19,210 bases of DNA, taken from an uncultured Lachnospiraceae bacterium (lineage in GTDB: Bacteria > Bacillota > Clostridia > Lachnospirales > Lachnospiraceae). The DNA lies in NCBI GenBank assembly GCA_902797565.1, contig CADBTO010000143.1, positions 1 to 19,210 on the forward strand, read 5' to 3'. Positions 5,687 through 13,000 of this stretch are shown here, in pieces (within the stretch, counting starts at the first letter, position 1; each line of letters starts with the position of its first letter). Position numbers and translations under genes: made by a program. The notes under the pieces were generated by a model. That model was not told where the DNA came from. It saw only the letters and a list, made by a program, of their open reading frames with translations, and ran no database searches.

Positions 5687-8542
5687 ATGAAGAAAAGAAT
5701 ATGCGTACTCCTCTCCCTTGTGCTGGCGCTCGGCACAGCGGGCCAATCGTCCAATTCGATGTGGCCGCTTCTGCAGGCGCAGGCGGCAAGGATGAGTGAC
5801 GGGGCAGGAACTGGTGGCTTGTCGGACACTGGCGTCGTGTTGGACACGGGGCTGGCGGAAACATCCGAACATTTCCAGATCAAAGGGCTGGTTCGGAATG
5901 GCGAATACCCGCGGCAAGGTGGAATCAAGGTACAGGAGACTTCATTCTCTTACAGCCGCTTTGACAAAGATCTGACCGCAGTGATAGAAAAGTGGGACGG
6001 AGAGAGCGAGATCACCTTCTCCACTGCTGGCTATGGCCTGACGCGGTCAAATTATAATGATGTTGTCATGCGCTATGTCAATAGCCATCCGGAGTTTTTC
6101 TTTTTGACGGGTGGCGGGAGTATCCGGCGCAGTTTTAATACCATTACAAAGATTCTGCTTGAAACGGATTCAAAATACAAACCGTCTGACCGGACAAAGT
6201 TCTACAACGCTGTGAACCAGGTGCTGTCTGGTGTGGATGAAAACTGGAATCCCCAGCAGAAGATCCTGTATCTGCATGATTGGCTTGTGACCCATATCGA
6301 CTATGACGACGCATACAAGAATTATGATGCGTATACCGCACTTGTGGAGAATTGCTGTGTCTGCCAGGGATATTCACTTGCATTCTGTTATCTGATGAAC
6401 CAGCTGGGTTTTCCGGCGGAGTTTGTATACAGCAACAAGCTGAACCACGCATGGAACGCGGTGAAACTGAACGGCAAGTATTATTACATAGACAATACAT
6501 GGGATGACAATAATTCCTATTTTACAGCGTTTTGCAGCCATAAATATTTCCTGAAAAGCCAGGATGAGTTCGAACATACAAGTTTTGGAAATGTTTCAGA
6601 AGCGACAGACTGGCAGATCCTGGACGGAACGTATTTATATAACAGAAAGGATTCAGGAACGGAATATGATGCGCTTCCTTTCCGCAATGGATACGGTACA
6701 GTGGCAAATTTTGGAAGCAAAACCATATATGTTGAAAAAAGTACCAACGAGATAAAAGCATATGATTTCACAACCGGGCTGAGTACGGATACAGGAAATT
6801 CTGTGGCGGATCTGGGCGGATATTTTTCCGGCGTGGTGCGCATCGGAGAGATGTATGCGGTATCGGATCTGACCCATGTGTATCTGTATTCCAAAGAAAA
6901 TCGGCTGATTGGCAGATATTATACGGAATCGAGCAATGCGCACATCTATGGGATGCGCCTGTCCGGGGATTTGCTCCTTTGTGATTTGTACAGTTCGGTA
7001 TACCGGGATGATTTTCTGGATACGAAGACCATTGATATTAAGACGCTGTCCGGATATAATGCGGTGCAGGATTTTACGCTGAACCGGACAAGCGTGACGG
7101 TACAGCAAGGAAAGAGTGTCTTGCTTGTTTCTTCGGTACTTCCGGAGAATGCGACGTTTGGCAATATCATCTGGACAAGCAGCGATTCAAATATTGTACG
7201 CGTGAATCAATATGGAAAAATAACCGGTATCCGGCAGGGGGACGCCAAGATTTGGGCTGCCGTGTCTGACCGGCAGATCTGTGTGTCGGTTCACGTTGGA
7301 GAAGGGGCTGAGGAAGTTCCGCAGGAGGAACCCGGAGCGGAAGAAACGGCCAATCTGCAGGATCCAACCATCGCTCTGAAAGAAGGCAGCCTGGAATTGA
7401 AAGTGGGGGACAAGCGTACCCTGGAATACACGATTTCACCCATATCGGATGTGGATGTGGTGTGGAGCAGCAGCGATGAAAAAGTGGTGACGGTAGAAGT
7501 TGGCGGGATTGTCACGGCAGTGGGTGTTGGGACAGCCAATATCACGGCTTCGATCGAAGGAAATACCGGCGGTTCGGAGGCAGTGTGCCGTGTGACGGTG
7601 GAACAGGCTGCCATACCGGAACAGCAAACTGGTACAGGGACAGGCGGGAGCGGACAGAATGATGCCACACCAGAGATTCCACCGCGGCAGGATTATTCGG
7701 ATGTGGTCGTAATATCCGGAGATACAGACAAAACACCTGAAGCGGGTAACGGCGGCGGTACATCAGGCGGTGGAGCATCCGGCGGAACCGGCGGTGGGAC
7801 GACTGGCGGAGGAACAGCTGGCGGCGGCGCGTCTGGCGGCGGAACCGGCGGCGGGGTGTCCGGCGGAACGACCGGTGGAGCGACCGGCGGAACAACCGGT
7901 GGAGCGACCGGCGGAGGAACAGCTGGCGGCGGAGTATCTGGTGGAACAGCCGCTGGAACGTCTGGCGGTGCGACCGGCGGAAGCAGTGGAACAGCTGGAG
8001 GCGGAACAGGCGGAGCATCTGGTGGAACGTCCGGCGGAACAACCGACGGGACGTCCGGAGGCAGTATGGCCGGTGGAGCAACATCCGGTGGAACGTCTGG
8101 AAGTACATCGGACACAGGGACATCCGGCAGCGCAGAAAGTACCGGAGGGCAGGACATCTCTGGCGGAGAAGCTGGTCAGGCAGGTGGTTCGGAGAATCGT
8201 TCCAGCAGCGAAACGGAAGACGGAGCCGACGAAGAAACGTCTGGAGCTGAATCGAAGATCCAGTCTGTAAAGGGGAAGATCAGCAGCCTGGCCGTTGCAA
8301 AGCGAAAACTGACGATCAAGCTTCCAAGGAATCTCTCCGGCGTCCGCGTAACAGGGTATCGGATCCGATACCGGGTTGCGGGGGGCAGCTGGAAGTCTGT
8401 CTGGTCCACAAAGAAAACTGTTTCGATCAGTGGCTTGAAAAGCAAAAAGACCTATCAGGTGCAGGTACGTCCATATGTGAAAAATAATGGGAAGAAAGTT
8501 TATGGGAAGTGGTCTGCGAAGAAGAGCGCCAAAGTCAGGTGA
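5687..8542 (+). CDS. Secreted transglutaminase-fold protein with Big2 domains, Gly-rich linker and Fn3-like C-terminus
   Basis: This 951-residue exported protein starts at ATG 5687, ten bases after AAAGGAG. A signal peptide covers about 1-33 (basic MKKR, hydrophobic core, cleavage likely after AQA). Residues about 90-200 are a helical region common to this group. The transglutaminase-like core follows, with an apparently intact triad: Cys226 in VCQGYS, His254 in LNHAWNAV and Asp269 in YIDNTWDD. A beta-rich region (about 300-455) leads to two Big2 Ig-like domains (about 459-534 and 560-640). A linker of Gly with Thr, Ser and Ala (about 687-815) and a C-terminal Fn3-like domain (about 856-951) complete the chain. 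There is no LPXTG or other anchor. The fold includes crosslinking enzymes and cysteine peptidases, so the reaction is not known. It is the first gene of a four-gene operon. Confidence 0.88.
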   Translation: MKKRICVLLSLVLALGTAGQSSNSMWPLLQAQAARMSDGAGTGGLSDTGVVLDTGLAETSEHFQIKGLVRNGEYPRQGGIKVQETSFSYSRFDKDLTAVIEKWDGESEITFSTAGYGLTRSNYNDVVMRYVNSHPEFFFLTGGGSIRRSFNTITKILLETDSKYKPSDRTKFYNAVNQVLSGVDENWNPQQKILYLHDWLVTHIDYDDAYKNYDAYTALVENCCVCQGYSLAFCYLMNQLGFPAEFVYSNKLNHAWNAVKLNGKYYYIDNTWDDNNSYFTAFCSHKYFLKSQDEFEHTSFGNVSEATDWQILDGTYLYNRKDSGTEYDALPFRNGYGTVANFGSKTIYVEKSTNEIKAYDFTTGLSTDTGNSVADLGGYFSGVVRIGEMYAVSDLTHVYLYSKENRLIGRYYTESSNAHIYGMRLSGDLLLCDLYSSVYRDDFLDTKTIDIKTLSGYNAVQDFTLNRTSVTVQQGKSVLLVSSVLPENATFGNIIWTSSDSNIVRVNQYGKITGIRQGDAKIWAAVSDRQICVSVHVGEGAEEVPQEEPGAEETANLQDPTIALKEGSLELKVGDKRTLEYTISPISDVDVVWSSSDEKVVTVEVGGIVTAVGVGTANITASIEGNTGGSEAVCRVTVEQAAIPEQQTGTGTGGSGQNDATPEIPPRQDYSDVVVISGDTDKTPEAGNGGGTSGGGASGGTGGGTTGGGTAGGGASGGGTGGGVSGGTTGGATGGTTGGATGGGTAGGGVSGGTAAGTSGGATGGSSGTAGGGTGGASGGTSGGTTDGTSGGSMAGGATSGGTSGSTSDTGTSGSAESTGGQDISGGEAGQAGGSENRSSSETEDGADEETSGAESKIQSVKGKISSLAVAKRKLTIKLPRNLSGVRVTGYRIRYRVAGGSWKSVWSTKKTVSISGLKSKKTYQVQVRPYVKNNGKKVYGKWSAKKSAKVR
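7744..8110 (+). repeat. Glycine-rich coding minisatellite
   Basis: This stretch encodes the Gly-rich linker from GGN/ACN/GCN codons and contains exact DNA repeats. A 23-base unit occurs at 7805-7827 and 7910-7932, and a 21-base unit at 7871-7891 and 7895-7915, which are 24 bases apart. All visible offsets are multiples of three, so copy-number changes would keep the frame. It also opens long false frames on both strands. Confidence 0.8.
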
Positions 8543-8571
8543 TCGGGATCCAGGGGAAGGGGGGTGCGGAT

Positions 8572-10557
8572 ATGAAACAGAAGAAAATTCTGGCAGGGAT
8601 CCTTCTGGGCGCAATGATGGCAATCTCGTTGTGTCCTGCGGCTCCAGTGTATGGTGCGGAGAAACGTAACATAAACAACGATAAGTTGATAGATGTTTCG
8701 GAAAATGCTTTGCAGTTCGGCGGACTGTGGGAAAGCGTGGATACAAAACAGAAAAAGCTTCGAATTGCCGCTGTAATAAACAAACAGGGGGCAAAAGAAG
8801 CTATGAAAAAGGCGGCGGAGGGATGGAAGACCGGCGACAAATATATTGATGTGGATCTGACCAAATACAACATCCCGGAAAGCGAAATGAAGAACCTGTA
8901 TGTCACGTTTCTGAATGAGAACGCGGGTCTGTTTTATCTGGGACAGACCCTTGTGCTCCAGGACGTGAACCGTTCCACCCGCCTGGTGGAAAAAATATCA
9001 ATGTCTACGGATCCGGAGGTCACGGATGAAATGCGCGAGGCCTTTGATGCAGCGGTGCAGGGAATCCTTGCAGGCGTCGAAACAGACTGGACGGATCTGC
9101 AGAAAGCACTGTACATCCATGATTATCTGGTGACCCATGTTGAATATGATACCACGCTCCAGGGCTATGATGCGTATGATGCGATCGTGGGGGGCGCGGC
9201 CGTGTGCCAGGGATATACGCTGGCATACAGCCACCTGCTTGGGAAGCTCGGGATCACCTGTCAGACGGTTTCCAGTGATTCGATGAACCATGCCTGGAAT
9301 CTCGTGACACTTTCCTCGATGAATGGAAAGCGTTTTTTCGTGGATTGTACCTATGACGATCCCACGGGCCTGTATACGGATTATTGCAGCCACGCGTATT
9401 TCATGTGCGGGAAGACGGAGTTCCCGGATCACAAAGGAACGGACTGGACGTCTGAGGAAACGAATATCTATCAGAATAATCCAACGGCAGATGACCTGAA
9501 TGGGGCACTCTGGCGGGATACTGTTTCGCGGATTCCGATGATCGGGAACAGCGGTCTTTACATCAGTAAAGAAAATGGAGAGGTAAAATTATACAATTTC
9601 TCCCGCAATACAATGGGTAAAGCGATTGCTAAACTAGAATACTGGCCTAGTACAGAAAGCAGGTATTTTACCCGTTATTTCAGTTCGGCGGACAGGTATG
9701 GAACCAACTATGTGTTTTCGGATTCCAAGGCGCTGTACCTTGTTTCTTCAAGTGGGACGGGTTTCCGCAAGATCGAGGAGGAGCAGCCGGATGGCTATTA
9801 CTTTGGATTGAATGCGGAAGACGAATATCTGGAATATTCGATTTATGGGAATCCGCAAAGCAGCAGTTTTGTCCGGAAGGGCAGGCTGTATATGGATGGC
9901 ATCGCCACAAAGGGCGAAAGCGGTCAGATTAGTTCAGCCGTGACTTCGAATGGAACGACGAATGGAACAACTGGTGGGGCATCCAGCGGAACGACGAATG
10001 GAACGACAAACGGCACAACTGGCGGGGCATCCACGAACGGAAGCACTTCGAACGGCAGCGCTGCGAGTGGCAGTACTTCCAGCGAAGGTACTGGGACTTC
10101 CGGCAGCAGTGCACAGGGTGCAGGCACAGGTTCCAGTGCGGGAGGAAGTTTTAATTCCGGAAAAGGAGCCGGGACGGATGAAACGCCGCTCGATATCCTC
10201 AGCCTGGTTTCCCAGGATGCTGAGGAAGATGCGGAGAAGATGGAACCGCAGAGCGTGAGCCTTCTGGATGACATTGATGCGGTTGAGAATGAAAAGGGTG
10301 TGATCAAAAGCCTGAAATCCGGGGCGAAGAAGAAACTGACCGTGAAAATGCCTTCTGTGCAGTACACGGGTTACCAGATCCGCTATAAACAGAGTGGCGG
10401 CAGCTTCCGTTCAAAGAAAACCACGAAATCCAGCTATACGATCAGCGGGCTTTCGAGTAAGAAGAATTATGTTGTACAGGTTCGGCCTTATTGGAATCAT
10501 GACGGGATCAGTTATTATGGGATATGGTCTGCGTCAAAGGCTGTGCGCGTCAAATAA
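8572..10557 (+). CDS. Second secreted transglutaminase-fold protein with Fn3-like C-terminus
   Basis: This 661-residue exported protein starts at ATG 8572, seven bases after an AAGGGGGG ribosome site. The open frame extends back to 8509, but that extension overlaps the previous gene and precedes the clear signal peptide (about 1-28, MKQKKILAGILLGAMMA, cleavage near YGA). The helical N-terminal region is followed by a transglutaminase core with Cys212 in AVCQGYT, His240 in MNHAWNLV and Asp258 in FVDCTYDDP. A beta-rich region (about 300-445) follows. A linker of Asn, Gly, Thr and Ser (about 450-535) replaces the Gly-rich one of the first paralogue. An acidic segment and a C-terminal Fn3-like domain (about 580-661) end the protein. 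It lacks the Big2 domains of its neighbour. It starts 29 bases after the first gene, with no terminator between. The substrate is unknown. Confidence 0.88.
   Translation: MKQKKILAGILLGAMMAISLCPAAPVYGAEKRNINNDKLIDVSENALQFGGLWESVDTKQKKLRIAAVINKQGAKEAMKKAAEGWKTGDKYIDVDLTKYNIPESEMKNLYVTFLNENAGLFYLGQTLVLQDVNRSTRLVEKISMSTDPEVTDEMREAFDAAVQGILAGVETDWTDLQKALYIHDYLVTHVEYDTTLQGYDAYDAIVGGAAVCQGYTLAYSHLLGKLGITCQTVSSDSMNHAWNLVTLSSMNGKRFFVDCTYDDPTGLYTDYCSHAYFMCGKTEFPDHKGTDWTSEETNIYQNNPTADDLNGALWRDTVSRIPMIGNSGLYISKENGEVKLYNFSRNTMGKAIAKLEYWPSTESRYFTRYFSSADRYGTNYVFSDSKALYLVSSSGTGFRKIEEEQPDGYYFGLNAEDEYLEYSIYGNPQSSSFVRKGRLYMDGIATKGESGQISSAVTSNGTTNGTTGGASSGTTNGTTNGTTGGASTNGSTSNGSAASGSTSSEGTGTSGSSAQGAGTGSSAGGSFNSGKGAGTDETPLDILSLVSQDAEEDAEKMEPQSVSLLDDIDAVENEKGVIKSLKSGAKKKLTVKMPSVQYTGYQIRYKQSGGSFRSKKTTKSSYTISGLSSKKNYVVQVRPYWNHDGISYYGIWSASKAVRVK
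9952..10070 (+). repeat. Asn/Gly/Thr-rich coding repeat
   Basis: In-frame repeats encode TNGTTNGTTGG-type sequence in the second transglutaminase-like protein. The 17-base segment at 9952-9968 recurs exactly at 9988-10004, 36 bases away, and a GGGGCATCC element recurs around both. It resembles the linker repeat of the upstream gene in position, but differs in composition and sequence. Confidence 0.65.
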
Positions 10558-10558
10558 A

Positions 10559-10603
10559 TTGACATGTAAAGATTTGACATATAAAGATTCTGCATACAAG
10601 TAT
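10559..10603 (+). repeat. Tandem 15-base repeat in the intergenic gap, promoter-like
   Basis: Two near-identical 15-base units (10559-10573 and 10574-10588, one mismatch) begin with TTGACAT, and a third, degenerate unit (10589-10603, 9 of 15) follows. Each TTGACA is a perfect sigma-A -35 hexamer. TATAAA lies 15 bases after the first, and only weak -10 candidates follow the second. The repeat could be an internal promoter for the third gene, or the result of slippage just after the upstream stop codon. Confidence 0.5.
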
Positions 10604-10629
10604 ATGAAAGGATTGATAGGAGAATGAAG

Positions 10630-12975
10630 ATGAGGAAGATGAAATCGAAAGCGATGCTTTATCGGGTAGTTTCCAGCGCGGCACTTTCTGCCACCCTTTG
10701 CGCGGCTTCCATCGCACCGGCAGCGATTGGGCAGGCGGGTGCAGGGACACCGATTTCCCTGGTTCAGATGGTAGAAGCGGAAGCGGCGGATCCGATTCAG
10801 GTGGAGGCCACCATTGACGGGACAAAAGTGGATTACAAAATTCCTGCAAATGGCACCTACCAGATCGTTTCGGATATCCCGTCCCTGATTACGGTGTCCG
10901 TGCAGCGGAACGGGGCAGAGGTGAAGCTGGATGGAAACGCGTCGTTTACGGGCACGAAAGACGAAACGATCAGCTTCCTGTTCAAAGCAACCGTTCGGAA
11001 TGCGTCCAGCAACGTCACCCTGACCAAGGTGGATGACAAGACCAGTCTGGTGTATCATGTGGTAGCAAAAAACCAGGAAGATATTATTGTAAACGGGCTG
11101 ACAATGCCCACACTGGCGACAGACCATAGCCAGATTTATGAGCTGGATTACAACGGCTCCTATGTCCTGACGGGTGGTGTGGCGTTTGACTGGACCCACC
11201 AGCAGGTTGATGTCCCCCATCATTATAAATATGAGATCACGTCCGGGTCGGATGTGGTTCGGATCAACAGTACCGATCCAGTCAATAAGAGCGCGACGAT
11301 TGGTGTTGTGAAGAACCTTGGGGAAGCGGTGCTGAAGGTGACGGCATACAAGGCAGACAAAGAAGAGGCGGCAAACCTGATTGCGGAAAAAGAATTCCGT
11401 CTGGCGGTACGCCAGGATTCCAACAACATCTCGCAGCTGTATATCGGGGATGTGCCCCAGTCTTTGACGGCACCTTCCGTGACGCTGGATCCGGTGAACC
11501 GCGAAGCAGTCATCCAGTATGTGGCGAGGGGGAATGTGACATTTACGTCGGGCGATGAGCGGATCGTGAGAGAAGAAAATGGAAAACTGGTTGCGGGAAT
11601 GAGTGGTTCGACGAAGGTGACGATGCACGCGTCCGCAGTGGACAATATTCCCAGCCAGGATATTGTGATTTCTGTTGCAGTGGCCGATTCATATAAGGAC
11701 AGCATTGCGGTCAAAGTGAATGGAAACTATGTCCGTGCGGATGCGGGATTTGCCGGGAACGCTGCTGCAATCGACAAAGTGCTGGAGATGGATTCGGTAT
11801 GGAAGGACTTTTCACTGGAACCTGTGGCAGGCTCCAAACGAACCACATTTACATTTGAACTGTATGAGGTGGATCCGTCGTCCAGTGGGGCAAAGGCGGT
11901 GACATCCAGCAAGATCGTGACCCTGGATCCGAAAACGGGCCGGATCGTTGCGAACACGAATCCAATCGTTCCGGGAACAGTGTATGTGAAGGTTTCAAAC
12001 AGCGACAGCAGTGACAAAACCATCAAAGGCGGCAGCACGGTGGTCCGCGTGCATATGAATGCCCTGCCTGCGGCGGAATTTACCGTGGATGACATTGTAA
12101 TGGATCTGGGATCGAAGAAGATTTGTAATGTCACACCGCTGTCCCAGCTTAGTAATATGAAGTACAGCTATCGGTTGAATCAGCCTTCATCTACGCAGAA
12201 TGCAGGAATCGTGACACTGAGCGGCAATACATTAACAGCACAGAAAACTGGTACACTATCGCTGTCTGTGATTGCAAATGCCACGGCAATGACACGCGAG
12301 ACGGAAAAAACGGTAAAAATCACCGTACTTGAGCATATTGATGATCCGACGGATGTGATCACGGTAGAGATGGAAGGAGACGTAAAAGCAGTTGTCTGTA
12401 CGGAAGGAGCGAAGCAGATACTGAGTGGCTATTCCCTTTCTAAATCCAAACTGAAATTTGATGTCCAGGACAAAAGCATTGCACAGATCACGGAGAAAGG
12501 TGAGATCACAGCGCTGAAGGCGGGTATGACGAACGTGATCGTTTCTGCGGACAAGGCGTCCGGCTATACCAAGGCACAGGATGTGCTGATTCCGGTCATC
12601 GTACAGGCGGCGGCGCAAGGCGGGGAGACGGAAAAGAAAGAAAACGATTCTGCCGGGCAGACGGAGAAAACGGAAACAGGCATTTCCGTTGCAAAGACAA
12701 CGGGATTGAAGGTGAAGAACCAGACAGGAATGAAGCTGAAGGTTTCCTGGAAGTCCCAGATTGGCGTGGCAGGTTATCAGGTGTATTACAAAATCAATGG
12801 ACAGTCGGCGAAAAAACTGGGCGTCATCCGGACAGCTTCATCGAAGACACTGATGAACATTCCGAAAAATACGAAGGTGACCGTCAAGGTCCGTGCGTAC
12901 AAGTGTGAGCAGAATGGTGACAAGGTGTTCGGAAAGTGGACTGCGGCACAGACGATTACGACAGACAGCAAGTAA
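10630..12975 (+). CDS. Secreted Ig-like/Big2 surface protein with Fn3-like C-terminus
   Basis: This 781-residue exported protein has no recognisable catalytic core. ATG 10630 is preferred because AGGAG (10618-10622) is seven bases upstream; ATG 10624 lies almost against it. The signal peptide is basic (MRKMKSK) with a long Ala/Ser-rich core and a likely cleavage site between residues 32 and 50. The bulk is a string of beta-sandwich-like modules of about 80-100 residues. Those at about 483-568 and 588-659 look most like Big2, including the typical turn ITEKGEITALKAGMTNVIVSA. A charged spacer precedes a C-terminal Fn3-like domain (about 685-781, with GYQVYYKINGQ and VKVRAYK). No anchor motif is present. 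It is third in the operon and shares its C-terminal module with both transglutaminase-like proteins. It may be their structural partner, scaffold or substrate; that is inference. Confidence 0.8.
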   Translation: MRKMKSKAMLYRVVSSAALSATLCAASIAPAAIGQAGAGTPISLVQMVEAEAADPIQVEATIDGTKVDYKIPANGTYQIVSDIPSLITVSVQRNGAEVKLDGNASFTGTKDETISFLFKATVRNASSNVTLTKVDDKTSLVYHVVAKNQEDIIVNGLTMPTLATDHSQIYELDYNGSYVLTGGVAFDWTHQQVDVPHHYKYEITSGSDVVRINSTDPVNKSATIGVVKNLGEAVLKVTAYKADKEEAANLIAEKEFRLAVRQDSNNISQLYIGDVPQSLTAPSVTLDPVNREAVIQYVARGNVTFTSGDERIVREENGKLVAGMSGSTKVTMHASAVDNIPSQDIVISVAVADSYKDSIAVKVNGNYVRADAGFAGNAAAIDKVLEMDSVWKDFSLEPVAGSKRTTFTFELYEVDPSSSGAKAVTSSKIVTLDPKTGRIVANTNPIVPGTVYVKVSNSDSSDKTIKGGSTVVRVHMNALPAAEFTVDDIVMDLGSKKICNVTPLSQLSNMKYSYRLNQPSSTQNAGIVTLSGNTLTAQKTGTLSLSVIANATAMTRETEKTVKITVLEHIDDPTDVITVEMEGDVKAVVCTEGAKQILSGYSLSKSKLKFDVQDKSIAQITEKGEITALKAGMTNVIVSADKASGYTKAQDVLIPVIVQAAAQGGETEKKENDSAGQTEKTETGISVAKTTGLKVKNQTGMKLKVSWKSQIGVAGYQVYYKINGQSAKKLGVIRTASSKTLMNIPKNTKVTVKVRAYKCEQNGDKVFGKWTAAQTITTDSK

Positions 12976-13000
12976 GAGAATGATGGAATGAGGTTTACTT

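Noticed and set aside
7744..8110. CRISPR-like or tandem non-coding array
   Set aside because: Repeats are codon-phased inside an open frame, with no unique spacers of constant length.
7763..8794. Minus-strand open frame of 343 codons (and plus-strand frames) across the Gly-rich region
   Set aside because: The repeat lacks stop codons in several frames because of its composition. The products are Ser/Cys/Arg- or Pro/Val-rich with no domain, and the plus-strand gene is clearly coding.
10534..11628. Minus-strand open frame of 364 codons
   Set aside because: It lies opposite the third secreted-protein gene, has no ribosome site, and its His/Arg/Cys-rich product matches no family.
8254..12972. 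LPXTG sortase signals on the three secreted proteins
   Set aside because: No LPXTG-like motif, hydrophobic tail and basic end are present at any of the three C-termini.
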